From Tissierellia bacterium (GTDB lineage Bacteria; Bacillota; Clostridia; Tissierellales; Peptoniphilaceae): a stretch of DNA of 64,000 bases. Position 1 is the first letter of the stretch, and every line of letters starts with the position of its first letter. The position numbers and the translations under genes were made by a program. The DNA lies in contig JAUMWX010000004.1 in NCBI GenBank assembly GCA_030529425.1, positions 1-64,000 of the forward strand. The letters run 5' to 3'. The notes under the pieces are model-generated. The model did not search any database and was not told where the DNA came from. It was given only the letters and a program-made list of their open reading frames with translations. Below, piece by piece: positions 27,745 to 37,949 of the stretch.

Positions 27745-29481
27745 ATGGCATTAGACGGAATAACAATGCAAGCGTTAAAACAAGAATTTTCAAGTAAATT
27801 AACGGGTGGAAAGGTTCAAAAAATCAACCAAATCAACGACCACTTGATAATTTTAAATATATATAAAAATAAAAATTATAAATTACTTCTTTCTTCAAAT
27901 TCAGAAAATGCAAGGATACACATTACAAATTTAGAATATAAAAATCCGGTTACTCCCCCAAACTTTTGTATGGTTTTGAGGAAACATCTTCAGGGATCTC
28001 ATATAATCGGAATTGAGCAAAACGGACTGGACAGAACCATGACAATTATTTTTTCTGCAAGAAATGAGTTGGGAGACATTTCTTCAAAAAAACTTACCAT
28101 AGATGTAATGGGCAAGCACTCCAATATAGTGCTTACAAAGGAAGATAATACGGTTATTGAATCCATTAAACGAGTATCTCATGATATGAGCAGTGTTAGA
28201 GCGGTTTATCCGGGTACTAAATTTACTCCCATATTGAATTCCAAATTTGATATAACCGAAAAATATACACCTATAGAAAATATTCCTGAACATAACACAA
28301 AACTTAGGTCATTATTCTACAATAATTACACAGGTTTCAGCCCGATAATTACAAACGAAATACTATATCTTTCAAACTTGGATTCAAAAGAATTGTACTC
28401 ATCTCTCAATGTTGAAAAAAAAGAGGTGCTTGAAAATGTATTTTCAAATTTATGTTATAAAATTCTGAATAATAATTTTAGTCCAACAATATACTATAAC
28501 AAAGAATTGCCTGCAAATTATTATTGTATGCAATTAAAACATTTAGGAGATAATTATAAGGTTTTTGACAGTATTTCCGAAGCTTTAGATATTTACTATA
28601 AAGAAAATGTAAATGACAATTCGTTGGATCAGAAAAAGAATAATCTGATCAAAATTATTTCTTCCATAATTTCAAAAAAGGTTGTTAAATTAGACTTGAT
28701 GAACAAGGATCTGTCGGAAGCACAGGAATACGACAAGTTCAGAATAGAAGGAGATTTATTATCCATAAACACAAATCTGATTAATAAAGGCGATACCCGA
28801 ATAAAGCTGATAAATTACCTGAATAATGAGTTCATTGATATTTCTTTGGATCCTAAAAAAACTGTTTGGGAAAATATAAATCAGAAATATAAGATATCAA
28901 AAAAGCTTTCTAAAAGCTTAGACATGTTAAAAAACTCAATACCAAGTGTAAAGGAAGAAATATCTTATTTATCAAATATCAAGGTTCAATTAAATAAAAT
29001 TAATACCATGGAAGAAATAGATGAAATAAAAGAAGAACTTATAAACCAGAAATATATCAAATCATCAAATCGAAAAAACAAGAAAAAAGAATTTTCTAAA
29101 TCCAAGCCTCTGCAATTTGCGTATGGTAACAGCTTAATTTATGTAGGTAAAAATAATCTCCAAAACGAAGAACTTACTCTTAAATTTGCAAATAAAAACG
29201 ATTATTTTTTCCATATCAAAGACTTACCGGGTTCACATGTAATCTTGAGAAATCCTGAAAATCCCAGCGATGATTTGATTTACGCATGTGCTTATTTGGC
29301 AGCTTTATATTCCAAATATTCAAATGATAAATATATTGATGTAGATTATACAGAAAAGAAAAATGTTTATAAACAAAAAGGCTCAAAACCGGGAATGGTT
29401 TTATACAATGATTACAAGACAATAAGGGTTAATCTCGAAATGGAGCCTAATATAATAACAGAAATAAAAAACAAGGAATAA
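27745..29481 (+). CDS. rqcH: RqcH / NFACT-family ribosome quality-control factor
   Basis: The 578-residue protein has the NFACT-N domain (starting MALDGITMQALKQEF), a central helical coiled-coil region, and a C-terminal NFACT-R domain (HIKDLPGSHVIL, GSKPGMVLY). Family members bind stalled 50S-peptidyl-tRNA complexes and recruit Ala-tRNA to tag nascent chains. Some homologues were earlier named fibronectin-binding proteins. It is monocistronic with its own promoter and terminator, on the opposite strand to its neighbours. Confidence 0.92.
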   Translation: MALDGITMQALKQEFSSKLTGGKVQKINQINDHLIILNIYKNKNYKLLLSSNSENARIHITNLEYKNPVTPPNFCMVLRKHLQGSHIIGIEQNGLDRTMTIIFSARNELGDISSKKLTIDVMGKHSNIVLTKEDNTVIESIKRVSHDMSSVRAVYPGTKFTPILNSKFDITEKYTPIENIPEHNTKLRSLFYNNYTGFSPIITNEILYLSNLDSKELYSSLNVEKKEVLENVFSNLCYKILNNNFSPTIYYNKELPANYYCMQLKHLGDNYKVFDSISEALDIYYKENVNDNSLDQKKNNLIKIISSIISKKVVKLDLMNKDLSEAQEYDKFRIEGDLLSINTNLINKGDTRIKLINYLNNEFIDISLDPKKTVWENINQKYKISKKLSKSLDMLKNSIPSVKEEISYLSNIKVQLNKINTMEEIDEIKEELINQKYIKSSNRKNKKKEFSKSKPLQFAYGNSLIYVGKNNLQNEELTLKFANKNDYFFHIKDLPGSHVILRNPENPSDDLIYACAYLAALYSKYSNDKYIDVDYTEKKNVYKQKGSKPGMVLYNDYKTIRVNLEMEPNIITEIKNKE

Positions 29482-29500
29482 CTCGATTATTCCTTGTTTT
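29468..29500. terminator. terminator after rqcH, convergent with rny
   Basis: A 14-bp perfect stem AAAACAAGGAATAA / TTATTCCTTGTTTT with loop CTCGA overlaps the rqcH stop. T-runs on both strands mean it can also end rny transcripts. Confidence 0.88.
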
Positions 29501-29526
29501 AAATAGCTCATTAATCCATATATACG

Positions 29527-31068
29527 CTATTTAGCATATTCAATACTCCTTGTTTCCCTGATAATATTAATCTTTATTTGTCCCGGATATTCCAATTCAT
29601 TTTCAATTTGAGTAGCTATATCCTTTGCCAATATAGTCATCTTATCTTCTGAAATTCTTTCAGGTTGAACCATAATCCTGATTTCCCTACCGGCTTGAAT
29701 CGCAAACGATTTTTCAACTCCTTCGTATGAGTTGGCAATATTTTCAAGACTTTCCAATCTTTGAATGTAGTTTTGAAGCGATTCTCTTCTAGCTCCTGGT
29801 CTGGCTGCAGATATTGCATCTGAAGCTTGAACAATCATGGCTTCAAGCGTTGCAAATTCAACATCTCCATGATGAGCTTCAATACAGTGAATCACTTCTT
29901 TTGATTCCTTGTACCTTCTCGCCAAGTTAACCCCTATCTCAACATGAGTACCCTCAACTTCATGGTCTATTGCTTTGCCCAAATCGTGTAATAAAGCTCC
30001 TCTTCTCGCTATTCTTGAATTTATGCCAAGTTCATTTGCTATCATTCCGGCTATATTTGCACATTCAACCGAGTGCCAAAGAACATTTTGTCCATATGAA
30101 GTCCTGTAATTCAGTCTTCCCAAAACTTTTACGATTTCCGGATGCAATCCGTGTACTTTAGCCGCTTCACAAGCCTTTTCTCCGGCATTTTTAATTTTTT
30201 CTTCAACTTCCGCTTTTGCTTTTTCAACGATTTCTTCAATTCTTGTAGGATGTATACGCCCGTCCAACATTAATTTTTCCAAAGCAACCTTTGCAACTTC
30301 TCTCCTTATAGGATCAAATGAAGACAACACTATCGCCTCAGGTGTGTCATCAATTATAAGATCAACTCCGGTTAAAGTTTCAAATGCCCTGATATTTCGT
30401 CCTTCACGACCTATAATCCTCCCCTTCATATCGTCATTCGGCAAAGTTACAACTGAAACTGTGCTTTCCGCAACATGATCTGAGGCATATCTTTGAATTG
30501 CCGAAGTAATAATTTCCTTAGACAATCTTAATTGATTTTCTTTAATTTTAGATTCATATTCTCGAATTATAAGTGCTGATCTGTGTTCGGCGTCTTCTTT
30601 TACCCTGTTTATAATGATCTCTTTGGCTTCCTCTTTGGTAAGCTGTGAAATTCTTTCAAGTTCTTCAACATGTTTTACCAATATTTCTTCCACTTCTTTT
30701 TCTTTTAGCTCTACATTCTTAATAGTTTTGTTCAAAGTTTCATTTTTCTTGTCAAGTTTTTCAATTTTTTTATCTAAACTTTCTTCTTTGTTTAACAATC
30801 GCTTTTCGTGTTTTTTAAATTCAAGTCTTCTTTCTTTATCTTCTTCTTCAATTTCTTGCTTTAATTTGAATATCTCATCCTTTGCTTCTAAAAGAGCCTC
30901 TTTCTTTCTATTTTCAGCTTCTTTGCTCGCATCTTCAAGCATTTTTCTAGAAATTTCTTCAGCAGAATCCAGTTTGTTTTTATCAGCCTTTTTCTTTACA
31001 ATCGAAACAATAAAATATCCAACTATAACTCCCACGATTAAGGCGATTACATAATATATATATTCCAT
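29527..31068 (-). CDS. rny: ribonuclease Y
   Basis: The 513-residue membrane-anchored endonuclease starts mRNA decay. An N-terminal transmembrane helix (about 3-24) is followed by a long charged coiled coil (about 30-190). A KH domain comes next ([18 protein letters not shown]), then an HD domain with catalytic [12 protein letters not shown]. It lies 14 bases after recA. Confidence 0.97.
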   Translation of the reverse strand: MEYIYYVIALIVGVIVGYFIVSIVKKKADKNKLDSAEEISRKMLEDASKEAENRKKEALLEAKDEIFKLKQEIEEEDKERRLEFKKHEKRLLNKEESLDKKIEKLDKKNETLNKTIKNVELKEKEVEEILVKHVEELERISQLTKEEAKEIIINRVKEDAEHRSALIIREYESKIKENQLRLSKEIITSAIQRYASDHVAESTVSVVTLPNDDMKGRIIGREGRNIRAFETLTGVDLIIDDTPEAIVLSSFDPIRREVAKVALEKLMLDGRIHPTRIEEIVEKAKAEVEEKIKNAGEKACEAAKVHGLHPEIVKVLGRLNYRTSYGQNVLWHSVECANIAGMIANELGINSRIARRGALLHDLGKAIDHEVEGTHVEIGVNLARRYKESKEVIHCIEAHHGDVEFATLEAMIVQASDAISAARPGARRESLQNYIQRLESLENIANSYEGVEKSFAIQAGREIRIMVQPERISEDKMTILAKDIATQIENELEYPGQIKINIIRETRSIEYAK

Positions 31069-31082
31069 GCTATCTCCTCATG

Positions 31083-32132
31083 TTAGATTATTTTGTCACT
31101 GTCACTATCTTCAACTTCAGTGTTTTCTTTTTTGTCAAGTTTGCTTCTAATGTTTGATTCTATGTCTCGTAAAATATCTTGGTTTTCTTCCAAATATGTC
31201 TTAGCCTTTTCTCTTCCCTGACCAAGTTTTTCTCCGTTATAACTGTACCAAGCTCCTGCTTTTTCAACTATTTTCATATCTACGGCAGTATCCAAAATTG
31301 TTCCGATCTTTGAAATACCCTTTCCATACAATATGTCAAATTCTGCAACCTTAAATGGTGCCGCAACCTTGTTTTTAACAATTCTCACTTTTGTACGAGA
31401 ACCGATTACCTCGTCACCTTCTTTTATTGAGTCGCTCTTTCTTATATCAAGTCTTACACTTGAATAAAATTTCAATGCAATACCGCCTGTCGTAGTCTCA
31501 GGATTTCCAAACATTATACCTATTTTCTGTCTCAATTGGTTCAGGAAAATAACCGTAACATTTGATTTTGAAACGATTCCAGTAAGTTTTCTAAGTGCCT
31601 GACTCATAAGTCTAGCTAATAAACCAACATGGCTATCTCCCATATTACCTTCTATTTCGGCTCTCGGAACCAATGCGGCAACAGAGTCTATTACAATTAT
31701 GTCAATGGCGTTCGATCTTACCAAAGCTTCTGTTATTGCCAAAGCTTGCTCTCCGGTATCCGGTTGAGATAATACTAAATTGTCAATGTCTACACCCAAG
31801 TTTTTTGCATACAAAACATCCAATGCATGCTCTGCATCTATAAAAGCTGCAACTCCGCCCATTTTTTGGGCTTCAGCTACACAATGCAACGCCAATGTGG
31901 TCTTTCCTGAAGATTCAGGTCCGTAAATCTCCACTATTCTTCCTCTCGGAAGTCCTCCGATTCCCAAAGCAATATCAAGATTTATTGCTCCTGTAGGAAT
32001 AGCCTCTATTTCAACCTTGGGAGCATCTCCCAAAACCATTATGGAACCTTTACCATAAGTTTTTTCTATATGTGCAAACGCCATATCCAAGGCTCTTTTT
32101 TTATCTTTATCATCAATTTTTATGTCCGCTAT
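31083..32132 (-). CDS. recA: recombinase RecA, apparent AUA start
   Basis: RecA catalyses strand exchange and LexA cleavage. The protein of about 349 residues has Walker A ([13 protein letters not shown]), IDAEHALD, the ssDNA-binding loop [13 protein letters not shown], and [19 protein letters not shown]. The frame is open to a GTG at 32141, but that GTG lies inside the strong ribosome site AAAGGAGGTG (32148-32139). Eight bases after GGAGG is ATA (32132), giving the RecA-like beginning [23 protein letters not shown] place the start there; ATC at 32135 is the alternative. Confidence 0.93.
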   Translation of the reverse strand: MADIKIDDKDKKRALDMAFAHIEKTYGKGSIMVLGDAPKVEIEAIPTGAINLDIALGIGGLPRGRIVEIYGPESSGKTTLALHCVAEAQKMGGVAAFIDAEHALDVLYAKNLGVDIDNLVLSQPDTGEQALAITEALVRSNAIDIIVIDSVAALVPRAEIEGNMGDSHVGLLARLMSQALRKLTGIVSKSNVTVIFLNQLRQKIGIMFGNPETTTGGIALKFYSSVRLDIRKSDSIKEGDEVIGSRTKVRIVKNKVAAPFKVAEFDILYGKGISKIGTILDTAVDMKIVEKAGAWYSYNGEKLGQGREKAKTYLEENQDILRDIESNIRSKLDKKENTEVEDSDSDKII

Positions 32133-32146
32133 GATAAACACCTCCT

Positions 32147-32704
32147 TTAAATATTGTCTAAATCCAGAACTTCCTTATTTTTTACAACATATTCTATTCC
32201 GGAAATAATTGTTAACGCTACCGAAAGATAAAGAGATATTTCGAAAACAACAGTAGGAATTTGCGTTAACACTCCCGACAATAAGTAAAGTATTATACAT
32301 ATAAATTGTGATACGGTTTTTGCTTTGCCGTAAACCGAAGCTGCTATTGTCAAATTATTTGACGCTGCCAAGGTTCTCAAACCCGTTATTATAAGTTCTC
32401 TAAAAACTATGACTATTACTGTCCAAGACGGAATTACTCCTGCTCCGGCCAATAAAATATATCCTGCCTGAGTCAAGACTTTATCCACCAAAGGATCCAT
32501 AAATTTTCCGAATGTAGTCACCAAATTTCTGGATCTCGCTATATAACCGTCCAGGAAATCGGTGGCGGCAGTCAGAGTAAAAACAATCGCCGGTATCCAG
32601 TTTGTAACACCATAAATCTCGAATAAAACAATAAAAACCGGAACCATAAATAGTCTTGTCATGGTTAACTTATTCGGTAAATTCATCTTTAATAAATTCA
32701 TCAT
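32147..32704 (-). CDS. pgsA: CDP-diacylglycerol-glycerol-3-phosphate 3-phosphatidyltransferase
   Basis: The 185-residue membrane enzyme makes phosphatidylglycerol phosphate. The CDP-alcohol phosphatidyltransferase motif is complete (DFLDGYIAR...[10 protein letters not shown]). Several hydrophobic helices span the protein. It overlaps the end of ftsK by about 35 bases; ATGs at 32704, 32701 and 32686 are possible, with GAGGAAG favouring the first pair. Confidence 0.93.
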   Translation of the reverse strand: MMNLLKMNLPNKLTMTRLFMVPVFIVLFEIYGVTNWIPAIVFTLTAATDFLDGYIARSRNLVTTFGKFMDPLVDKVLTQAGYILLAGAGVIPSWTVIVIVFRELIITGLRTLAASNNLTIAASVYGKAKTVSQFICIILYLLSGVLTQIPTVVFEISLYLSVALTIISGIEYVVKNKEVLDLDNI

Positions 32705-34937
32705 CTTCCTCTTTACTTTTTTCCAAATAACTAATATCTTTTAAAATTTTTCTAGGCTTGCTTCCGTCGTGTTCGCCTATTATTCCCATTTTTTCCATCT
32801 GATCAATCATTCTTCCCGCCCTTGCATAACCTACTCTGAATCGCCTTTGTACTGCGGAAATAGATGCCTGATTTTCTCTGATTACAAATTCAATAGCATC
32901 ATTCAACAACTCATCTGCATCTTCCAAAGATTCATTTCTGTTTGTATTGATAGCAACAGCTTCATTAAAATTATTATCAGATTTCACGACGTTTTGATTT
33001 TTAACAAAATTTACAACACTCTCAACTTCCCTATCACTGATAAAAGCCCCTTGAACCCTCACCGGTTTCGGGTATTTCGCAGGATAATACAACATATCTC
33101 CCTTACCTAACAATTTCTCAGCCCCTGACATATCAAGTATGGTTCTCGAATCTATCTGTGATGAAACTTGAAATGAAATCCTCGATGGAATATTCGCCTT
33201 AATAACTCCCGTAATAACATCAACACTAGGTCTTTGTGTGGCAATCAATAAGTGAACACCACTTGCCCTACCCATCTGTGCAAGTCTTGTAATATAACTT
33301 TCAACATCCTTTGAAGCTTCCATCATAAGGTCGGAAAGCTCATCTATAATGACAACGAAATAAGGCATTTTTGAAATACCTCTCTCCTTGGCAATATTAT
33401 TATATGATCCGATATCTCTACATCCGATTTTAGAAAACTTTTCAAATCTTTCCACCATTTCGTCAACCGCATATTTAAGCGCATTTGTAGCCCTTGCAGC
33501 ATCCGTGATAACTTTTCTGTTGCTAAGATGCGGAATTCCGTTGTATACATTCAGCTCAACCATTTTAGGGTCAATCATTATGAATTGTACATCTTTTGGC
33601 GAATACTTGTAAATTATACTCATAATAATTATATTTACCAAGACAGACTTCCCTGCCCCCGTGGCTCCCGCAATCAATAAGTGCGGCATTTCGTTCAAAT
33701 TCGCATAAATCGGTTTTCCAAAAATATTTTTTCCCAAAGCTACAGTTATATCATTGTTTTCTTTTTGAAATTCATCCGTGAAAAGTAATTCTCTAAATGA
33801 AACAATATCTTTATTTACATTCGGAACTTCTATTCCAACATATGGTTTTCCCGGAATCGGAGCTTCAATTCTGACCCCTGAACTAGCCAAAGAAAGCGAC
33901 AAATCATTCGATAAATTAACAATCTTACTTACCTTAATCCCTGATTGTGGTTTAACCTCATAGGATGTAACCGTAGGACCACTATTTATATTTACGACTT
34001 CACTTTCTATCCCAAAACTTCTAAGGGTATCTACGATAATTTTTGCATTTTTACTTATTACTTCTCTTCCTTCATTTACAGAAGAAACTGATGGATTCAA
34101 CAATTCAACCGGCGGTTTCACATATTGATAATCCAAATCGTTCAAATCAATCTCCAAATCTTTCGCATATGAATCCTCAATCTCTTTTTTAGATTCATTT
34201 TGAATCGACATTTCTTCATTTTCCAATAAATCATCATGAAAATTTATATTATATTCAAAAGAGTCTTGAGAATCTATAATATCCGTTTTATCATAATCGT
34301 ACTCAAATGAGTCCATAGAACCGTCAAACTCACCTTTCTTACCATGTGCGGAAAATCTTTCTTTGGATTTTTTTCTTTGTCTTCTGCCTGAAAGATTACT
34401 TCTAATCGCATCTCTAATTGAAATGAAAAACACCGATAAAGATTTTTCAAATAATATAAAGTATGAAATAAAAAATGCAACTGCAGAGAATATATATATT
34501 CCCACATCAGCCATCAAAAAATTCAGTATTGTATACAATGTTGTATAAACCACTCCCACACCTGAATAATTCAAAGCCTGATTATAAGAGTTTCCAATTC
34601 TTTGATTAAATGTTATTCCCTCAGTGTATCTTATGGAAACTAAAATAAATACTACTGTGACTAACATCAGGGTCGTAAGAATCTTTACTTTATATTTATG
34701 CCAATATTCATCATTTCTGATGGCAAAAAATAAGTAAATTGACACAAAAGGAAATAGATAAGCTGCGTATCCGAAAACAATAAAAATTCCCTTGCTCAGA
34801 TATTCTCCCAATATCCCCATCGAGGATTTAAAGATAACCGATGACAAGGACAGAATGAACAAAATTATAGCTACTGCAAGCTTAATCAATACATTCTCGC
34901 TATTTTTCTTTACTGATTTCTTTTTCTTTTGGACCAT
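32670..34937 (-). CDS. ftsK: DNA translocase FtsK/SpoIIIE
   Basis: The 755-residue protein pumps chromosomal DNA at the division septum. Four N-terminal transmembrane helices (about 15-175) are followed by an acidic linker. The motor has Walker A (GATGAGKSVLVN), Walker B (VVIIDELSDLM) and the RASGVHLLIATQRPS segment. A C-terminal winged-helix gamma domain (SISAVQRRFRVGYARAGRM) reads orientation sequences. Confidence 0.96.
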   Translation of the reverse strand: MVQKKKKSVKKNSENVLIKLAVAIILFILSLSSVIFKSSMGILGEYLSKGIFIVFGYAAYLFPFVSIYLFFAIRNDEYWHKYKVKILTTLMLVTVVFILVSIRYTEGITFNQRIGNSYNQALNYSGVGVVYTTLYTILNFLMADVGIYIFSAVAFFISYFILFEKSLSVFFISIRDAIRSNLSGRRQRKKSKERFSAHGKKGEFDGSMDSFEYDYDKTDIIDSQDSFEYNINFHDDLLENEEMSIQNESKKEIEDSYAKDLEIDLNDLDYQYVKPPVELLNPSVSSVNEGREVISKNAKIIVDTLRSFGIESEVVNINSGPTVTSYEVKPQSGIKVSKIVNLSNDLSLSLASSGVRIEAPIPGKPYVGIEVPNVNKDIVSFRELLFTDEFQKENNDITVALGKNIFGKPIYANLNEMPHLLIAGATGAGKSVLVNIIIMSIIYKYSPKDVQFIMIDPKMVELNVYNGIPHLSNRKVITDAARATNALKYAVDEMVERFEKFSKIGCRDIGSYNNIAKERGISKMPYFVVIIDELSDLMMEASKDVESYITRLAQMGRASGVHLLIATQRPSVDVITGVIKANIPSRISFQVSSQIDSRTILDMSGAEKLLGKGDMLYYPAKYPKPVRVQGAFISDREVESVVNFVKNQNVVKSDNNFNEAVAINTNRNESLEDADELLNDAIEFVIRENQASISAVQRRFRVGYARAGRMIDQMEKMGIIGEHDGSKPRKILKDISYLEKSKEEDDEFIKDEFTE

Positions 34938-34965
34938 ACTTCCCCCATTTTTAAAACTCTTTATA

Positions 34966-34974
34966 ATTATAACA
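34966..34974 (-). promoter_or_regulatory. extended -10 promoter of ftsK-pgsA-recA-rny
   Basis: On the minus strand TGTTATAAT (34974-34966) lies about 30 bases before the ftsK ATG. No clear -35 box is seen at the right distance. Confidence 0.5.
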
Positions 34975-35047
34975 TAAAAAGACTTTTAGTTATAACTTTT
35001 AATAGTTTTTACGTTCACTATTATTTTAAGTTTTGTAAAAATTTCTA

Positions 35048-36469
35048 CTATTTTAATTTGGTATCCAGATTGTTTTTCATCACTTTAATATTGTCTATTT
35101 TTGAATGTTTAGGCAGGTATTTATTTATCTGTTCAAGATTTATATCCTTTAATGTATTGCTATATAAAATACAATTTATTTCATAATCTTTTTCATAAAC
35201 TTTTACCGAATCAACATCGAAATGATCCGAAATGATTTTTTCTATTTCATCAGGATAAATGTTTCTGGCATTTGATCTTATGATTACTCTCTTTTTTCTT
35301 CCGACTAAATATAATTTATTTCCGTCTTTGTATCCAAGGTCACCTGTTTTGAAATATCCTTCATCATCAAAACAATTTTTATACATATCTTCCTGATTGA
35401 AATATCCTATAAAAATATTATCCCCTTTAACCGTGATCTCTCCTATTCCGTCTTTATCCGGTTCACTTATTTTTACATCTATGTTTTCAAATATATCTCC
35501 AACTGATGTATAATCATCTTCATTCGGATATTCCAAACTTACAAGTGAAGATGTTTCAGATAATCCATATGCTTCCAACAAATTCAAGCCCTGATTTTTA
35601 AAACTTTTTCTGATATCGGACTGAAGATACGCTCCTCCTGAAAATAGATGCCTTATCCTTCCACCTAAAATATCGGGAACCGGAACTGAAAATTCGATAC
35701 CGTACTGATATATTTTTTCGTACAATATGGGAACTGCACAAAACACGGTAGGTTTAACTTCCTGTAACTCCCTCATGATTAAGTTTTTATCACTGCATAA
35801 ATATATTTTCATTCCTGTTACTACCGAATACAAAAAATTACATATGCCCCCATAAGTGTGACTTAGTGGCAAGAACAGATAGCATATATCATCTTTATTC
35901 ATTGCCGCTCTTCGAAGAAGATTGTCAATATTTGCAAACATGTTATTTTGGCTTAACATGACCGCTTTCGGCGTTCCTGTCGTTCCAGATGAAAAAACTA
36001 TCTTCGAACATGTTTGTTCATCCACTTCTATTGGAATAGCTTCCGAATCTCCCTGAAATTCATTAATTTCATCAAACGGGATATATACTACGCCTTTTTT
36101 ATTTATTTTTAAAAGATCAATTGTTCCCTCTTTATCATTTTCATAAATAATTGCATCTAAACCTATTTCTTCAATAATTTTCTCAATATCACTTTCATTC
36201 CACTGCTCCGAAAGTTCAACTACAATTCCCGTATATGCCATTATAGCAATATCGGCAATCATATATTTATAAGAATTTTTAGAATATATGGCTATCTTTT
36301 TTCCTCTAAGTCCCTTAGAATTCAAAAATAAAGCCGTTTTGTTAACGGCTCTATAAAAGCTTTCATAAGTGTAAGATTTATACTCCCCATCTATTTTTTC
36401 ATAAATATATTCATGTTTTAAAAACTTATTCAAATTTTTTTTCAATACTCCATATATTATATTAGACAT
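35048..36469 (-). CDS. AMP-forming acyl ligase, long-chain acyl-CoA synthetase-like
   Basis: The 473-residue ANL-superfamily enzyme has the P-loop FSSGTTGTPKAVM, LPLSHTYGG and VPILYEKIY (as in long-chain acyl-CoA synthetases), YGLSETSS and the hinge TGDLGYKDGNKLYLVGRKKR. The protein ends right after NNLDTKLK, close to the usual A10 lysine. It would activate a carboxylic acid, probably fatty, as an acyl-AMP. It is the last gene of the seven-gene operon, 16 bases after the other ligase, with GGAGG before the ATG. Substrate and acceptor are unknown. Confidence 0.8.
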   Translation of the reverse strand: MSNIIYGVLKKNLNKFLKHEYIYEKIDGEYKSYTYESFYRAVNKTALFLNSKGLRGKKIAIYSKNSYKYMIADIAIMAYTGIVVELSEQWNESDIEKIIEEIGLDAIIYENDKEGTIDLLKINKKGVVYIPFDEINEFQGDSEAIPIEVDEQTCSKIVFSSGTTGTPKAVMLSQNNMFANIDNLLRRAAMNKDDICYLFLPLSHTYGGICNFLYSVVTGMKIYLCSDKNLIMRELQEVKPTVFCAVPILYEKIYQYGIEFSVPVPDILGGRIRHLFSGGAYLQSDIRKSFKNQGLNLLEAYGLSETSSLVSLEYPNEDDYTSVGDIFENIDVKISEPDKDGIGEITVKGDNIFIGYFNQEDMYKNCFDDEGYFKTGDLGYKDGNKLYLVGRKKRVIIRSNARNIYPDEIEKIISDHFDVDSVKVYEKDYEINCILYSNTLKDINLEQINKYLPKHSKIDNIKVMKNNLDTKLK

Positions 36470-36485
36470 ACTACCTCCAGAATTT

Positions 36486-37949
36486 TTATTTTAATTTTCT
36501 ATCCACAATTTGTTTCAATTTCCTATAATTAATTTTTGTGTGATGCTTTACATCACATGGTATTTTATTTCTATACCAAATAATCGTGTCTTCCGACAAG
36601 CCTAAATCATTGATATATCTTGATATTTCTTCATTTATATTTTTTTTGCCCTGTATAAAAAGATGATTTTTCCCTTTATGATTGAAGAAGGCACATTTTT
36701 TAATCGAATCAAATTTTCTTACTAATTTTTGTTCCAAAGGATTACTATGAATTAATTTATCTTTGTCGACTATATAAATATTCTTTCTTCCGTAATAAAC
36801 TAATTTATTGTCTTTATACCTTCCCAAATCGCCTGTTTTATGCCAAATTACTCCATGTTCATCGCTCTCTTTATTACTAAAATCAACATCCAAATAATTA
36901 TTAAGTAAAGCGTCTGACGAAACCATTATCTCATCATTTTTATTCGTCCTGATTTTAACGCCGTCAACAGCGCTACCCAAAACGGCACATTCCAAGTTTT
37001 CAAGTCTATCCATGTAATCTGATAAGTTCGTCTTGGTTATTATATTACACTCAGTGGAACCGTAAATATAAGTGATATCAACATTTGGATAATTATCAAT
37101 TATCTTTTTTGTTTCGTTATAGTTAAGTATCGCTCCTCCAATATATAATTTTTTTAAGTTTGAATAAAAATTTTTCGTATCAATACAAAAATCCGGTGAT
37201 GTTATAATGGTATTTATATCTAATTTTGAAAATTTTTTTAATTTTCTATTCAGTAAAAATTTAAATGGATTTCCTAAATTAACTTGAGGCAATACGGTAG
37301 AATATCCGTTCAATAAATTTGAGAATGAATACATAAAAGCTGTTGTAAGCACTATTTGTGGGTGTTTAGATTCATCCATATTTTTATTTATAAGACTAAG
37401 TTGTTGATACAAATCTTTGTGACTTCTCAAAACAATTTTCGGATCGCCCGTTGATCCTGTAGTCATTGTCAATAAAGCAATATTGTCATCATCAATTTTT
37501 TCTTTCGGAAATTTTAAAGTCTCTTCAGTTTCAAGTAATTTATCAACGAATAATCCTTTTTTCACATTTTTGAAATGCTTGAAAAACCATTTGATTACAT
37601 ATGTTTTTCTCGAGTAAGCTATAAAATCCGGTCTGTATTTATCAAATGTACTTTGTATCAATTTGCTATTTGCCCATATATCAACATACATTATGGAAGC
37701 TCCTATTTTAATACAGGAAAGCATAAATATAACTAAATCGTAGGAAGGTGGTGTAAGTACAATTATCCTATGGTTTTTCCTTACTCCTTTTTTATAGAGA
37801 AGACCTGAAACTTTTTCTACATCCTTCATTAACGAATCAAAACTCTTTTCAATTATTTCATTGTTTTTTATAAAATAAAATGCCGTTCTTTCTTTATATT
37901 TATCACAAACTTTATCAAATTTTTCTATTATCACACTCATATTTTTCAC
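36486..37949 (-). CDS. AMP-dependent ligase, OleC-like ANL enzyme
   Basis: The 487-residue protein has P-loop TMTTGSTGDPKIVLRSH, YIYGSTECN and the hinge TGDLGRYKDNKLVYYGRKN. A C-terminal lysine-containing A10-like region ends it (KHHTKINYRKL). The P-loop followed by RSHKDLYQQ and the NGYSTVLP segment recall OleC-type beta-lactone synthetases and related acyl-CoA synthetases. This likeness is by eye only. The start is GTG 37949 (GTGA overlap with the BtaA-like gene) or ATG 37940; neither has a good ribosome site, suggesting translational coupling. Confidence 0.72.
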   Translation of the reverse strand: MKNMSVIIEKFDKVCDKYKERTAFYFIKNNEIIEKSFDSLMKDVEKVSGLLYKKGVRKNHRIIVLTPPSYDLVIFMLSCIKIGASIMYVDIWANSKLIQSTFDKYRPDFIAYSRKTYVIKWFFKHFKNVKKGLFVDKLLETEETLKFPKEKIDDDNIALLTMTTGSTGDPKIVLRSHKDLYQQLSLINKNMDESKHPQIVLTTAFMYSFSNLLNGYSTVLPQVNLGNPFKFLLNRKLKKFSKLDINTIITSPDFCIDTKNFYSNLKKLYIGGAILNYNETKKIIDNYPNVDITYIYGSTECNIITKTNLSDYMDRLENLECAVLGSAVDGVKIRTNKNDEIMVSSDALLNNYLDVDFSNKESDEHGVIWHKTGDLGRYKDNKLVYYGRKNIYIVDKDKLIHSNPLEQKLVRKFDSIKKCAFFNHKGKNHLFIQGKKNINEEISRYINDLGLSEDTIIWYRNKIPCDVKHHTKINYRKLKQIVDRKLK

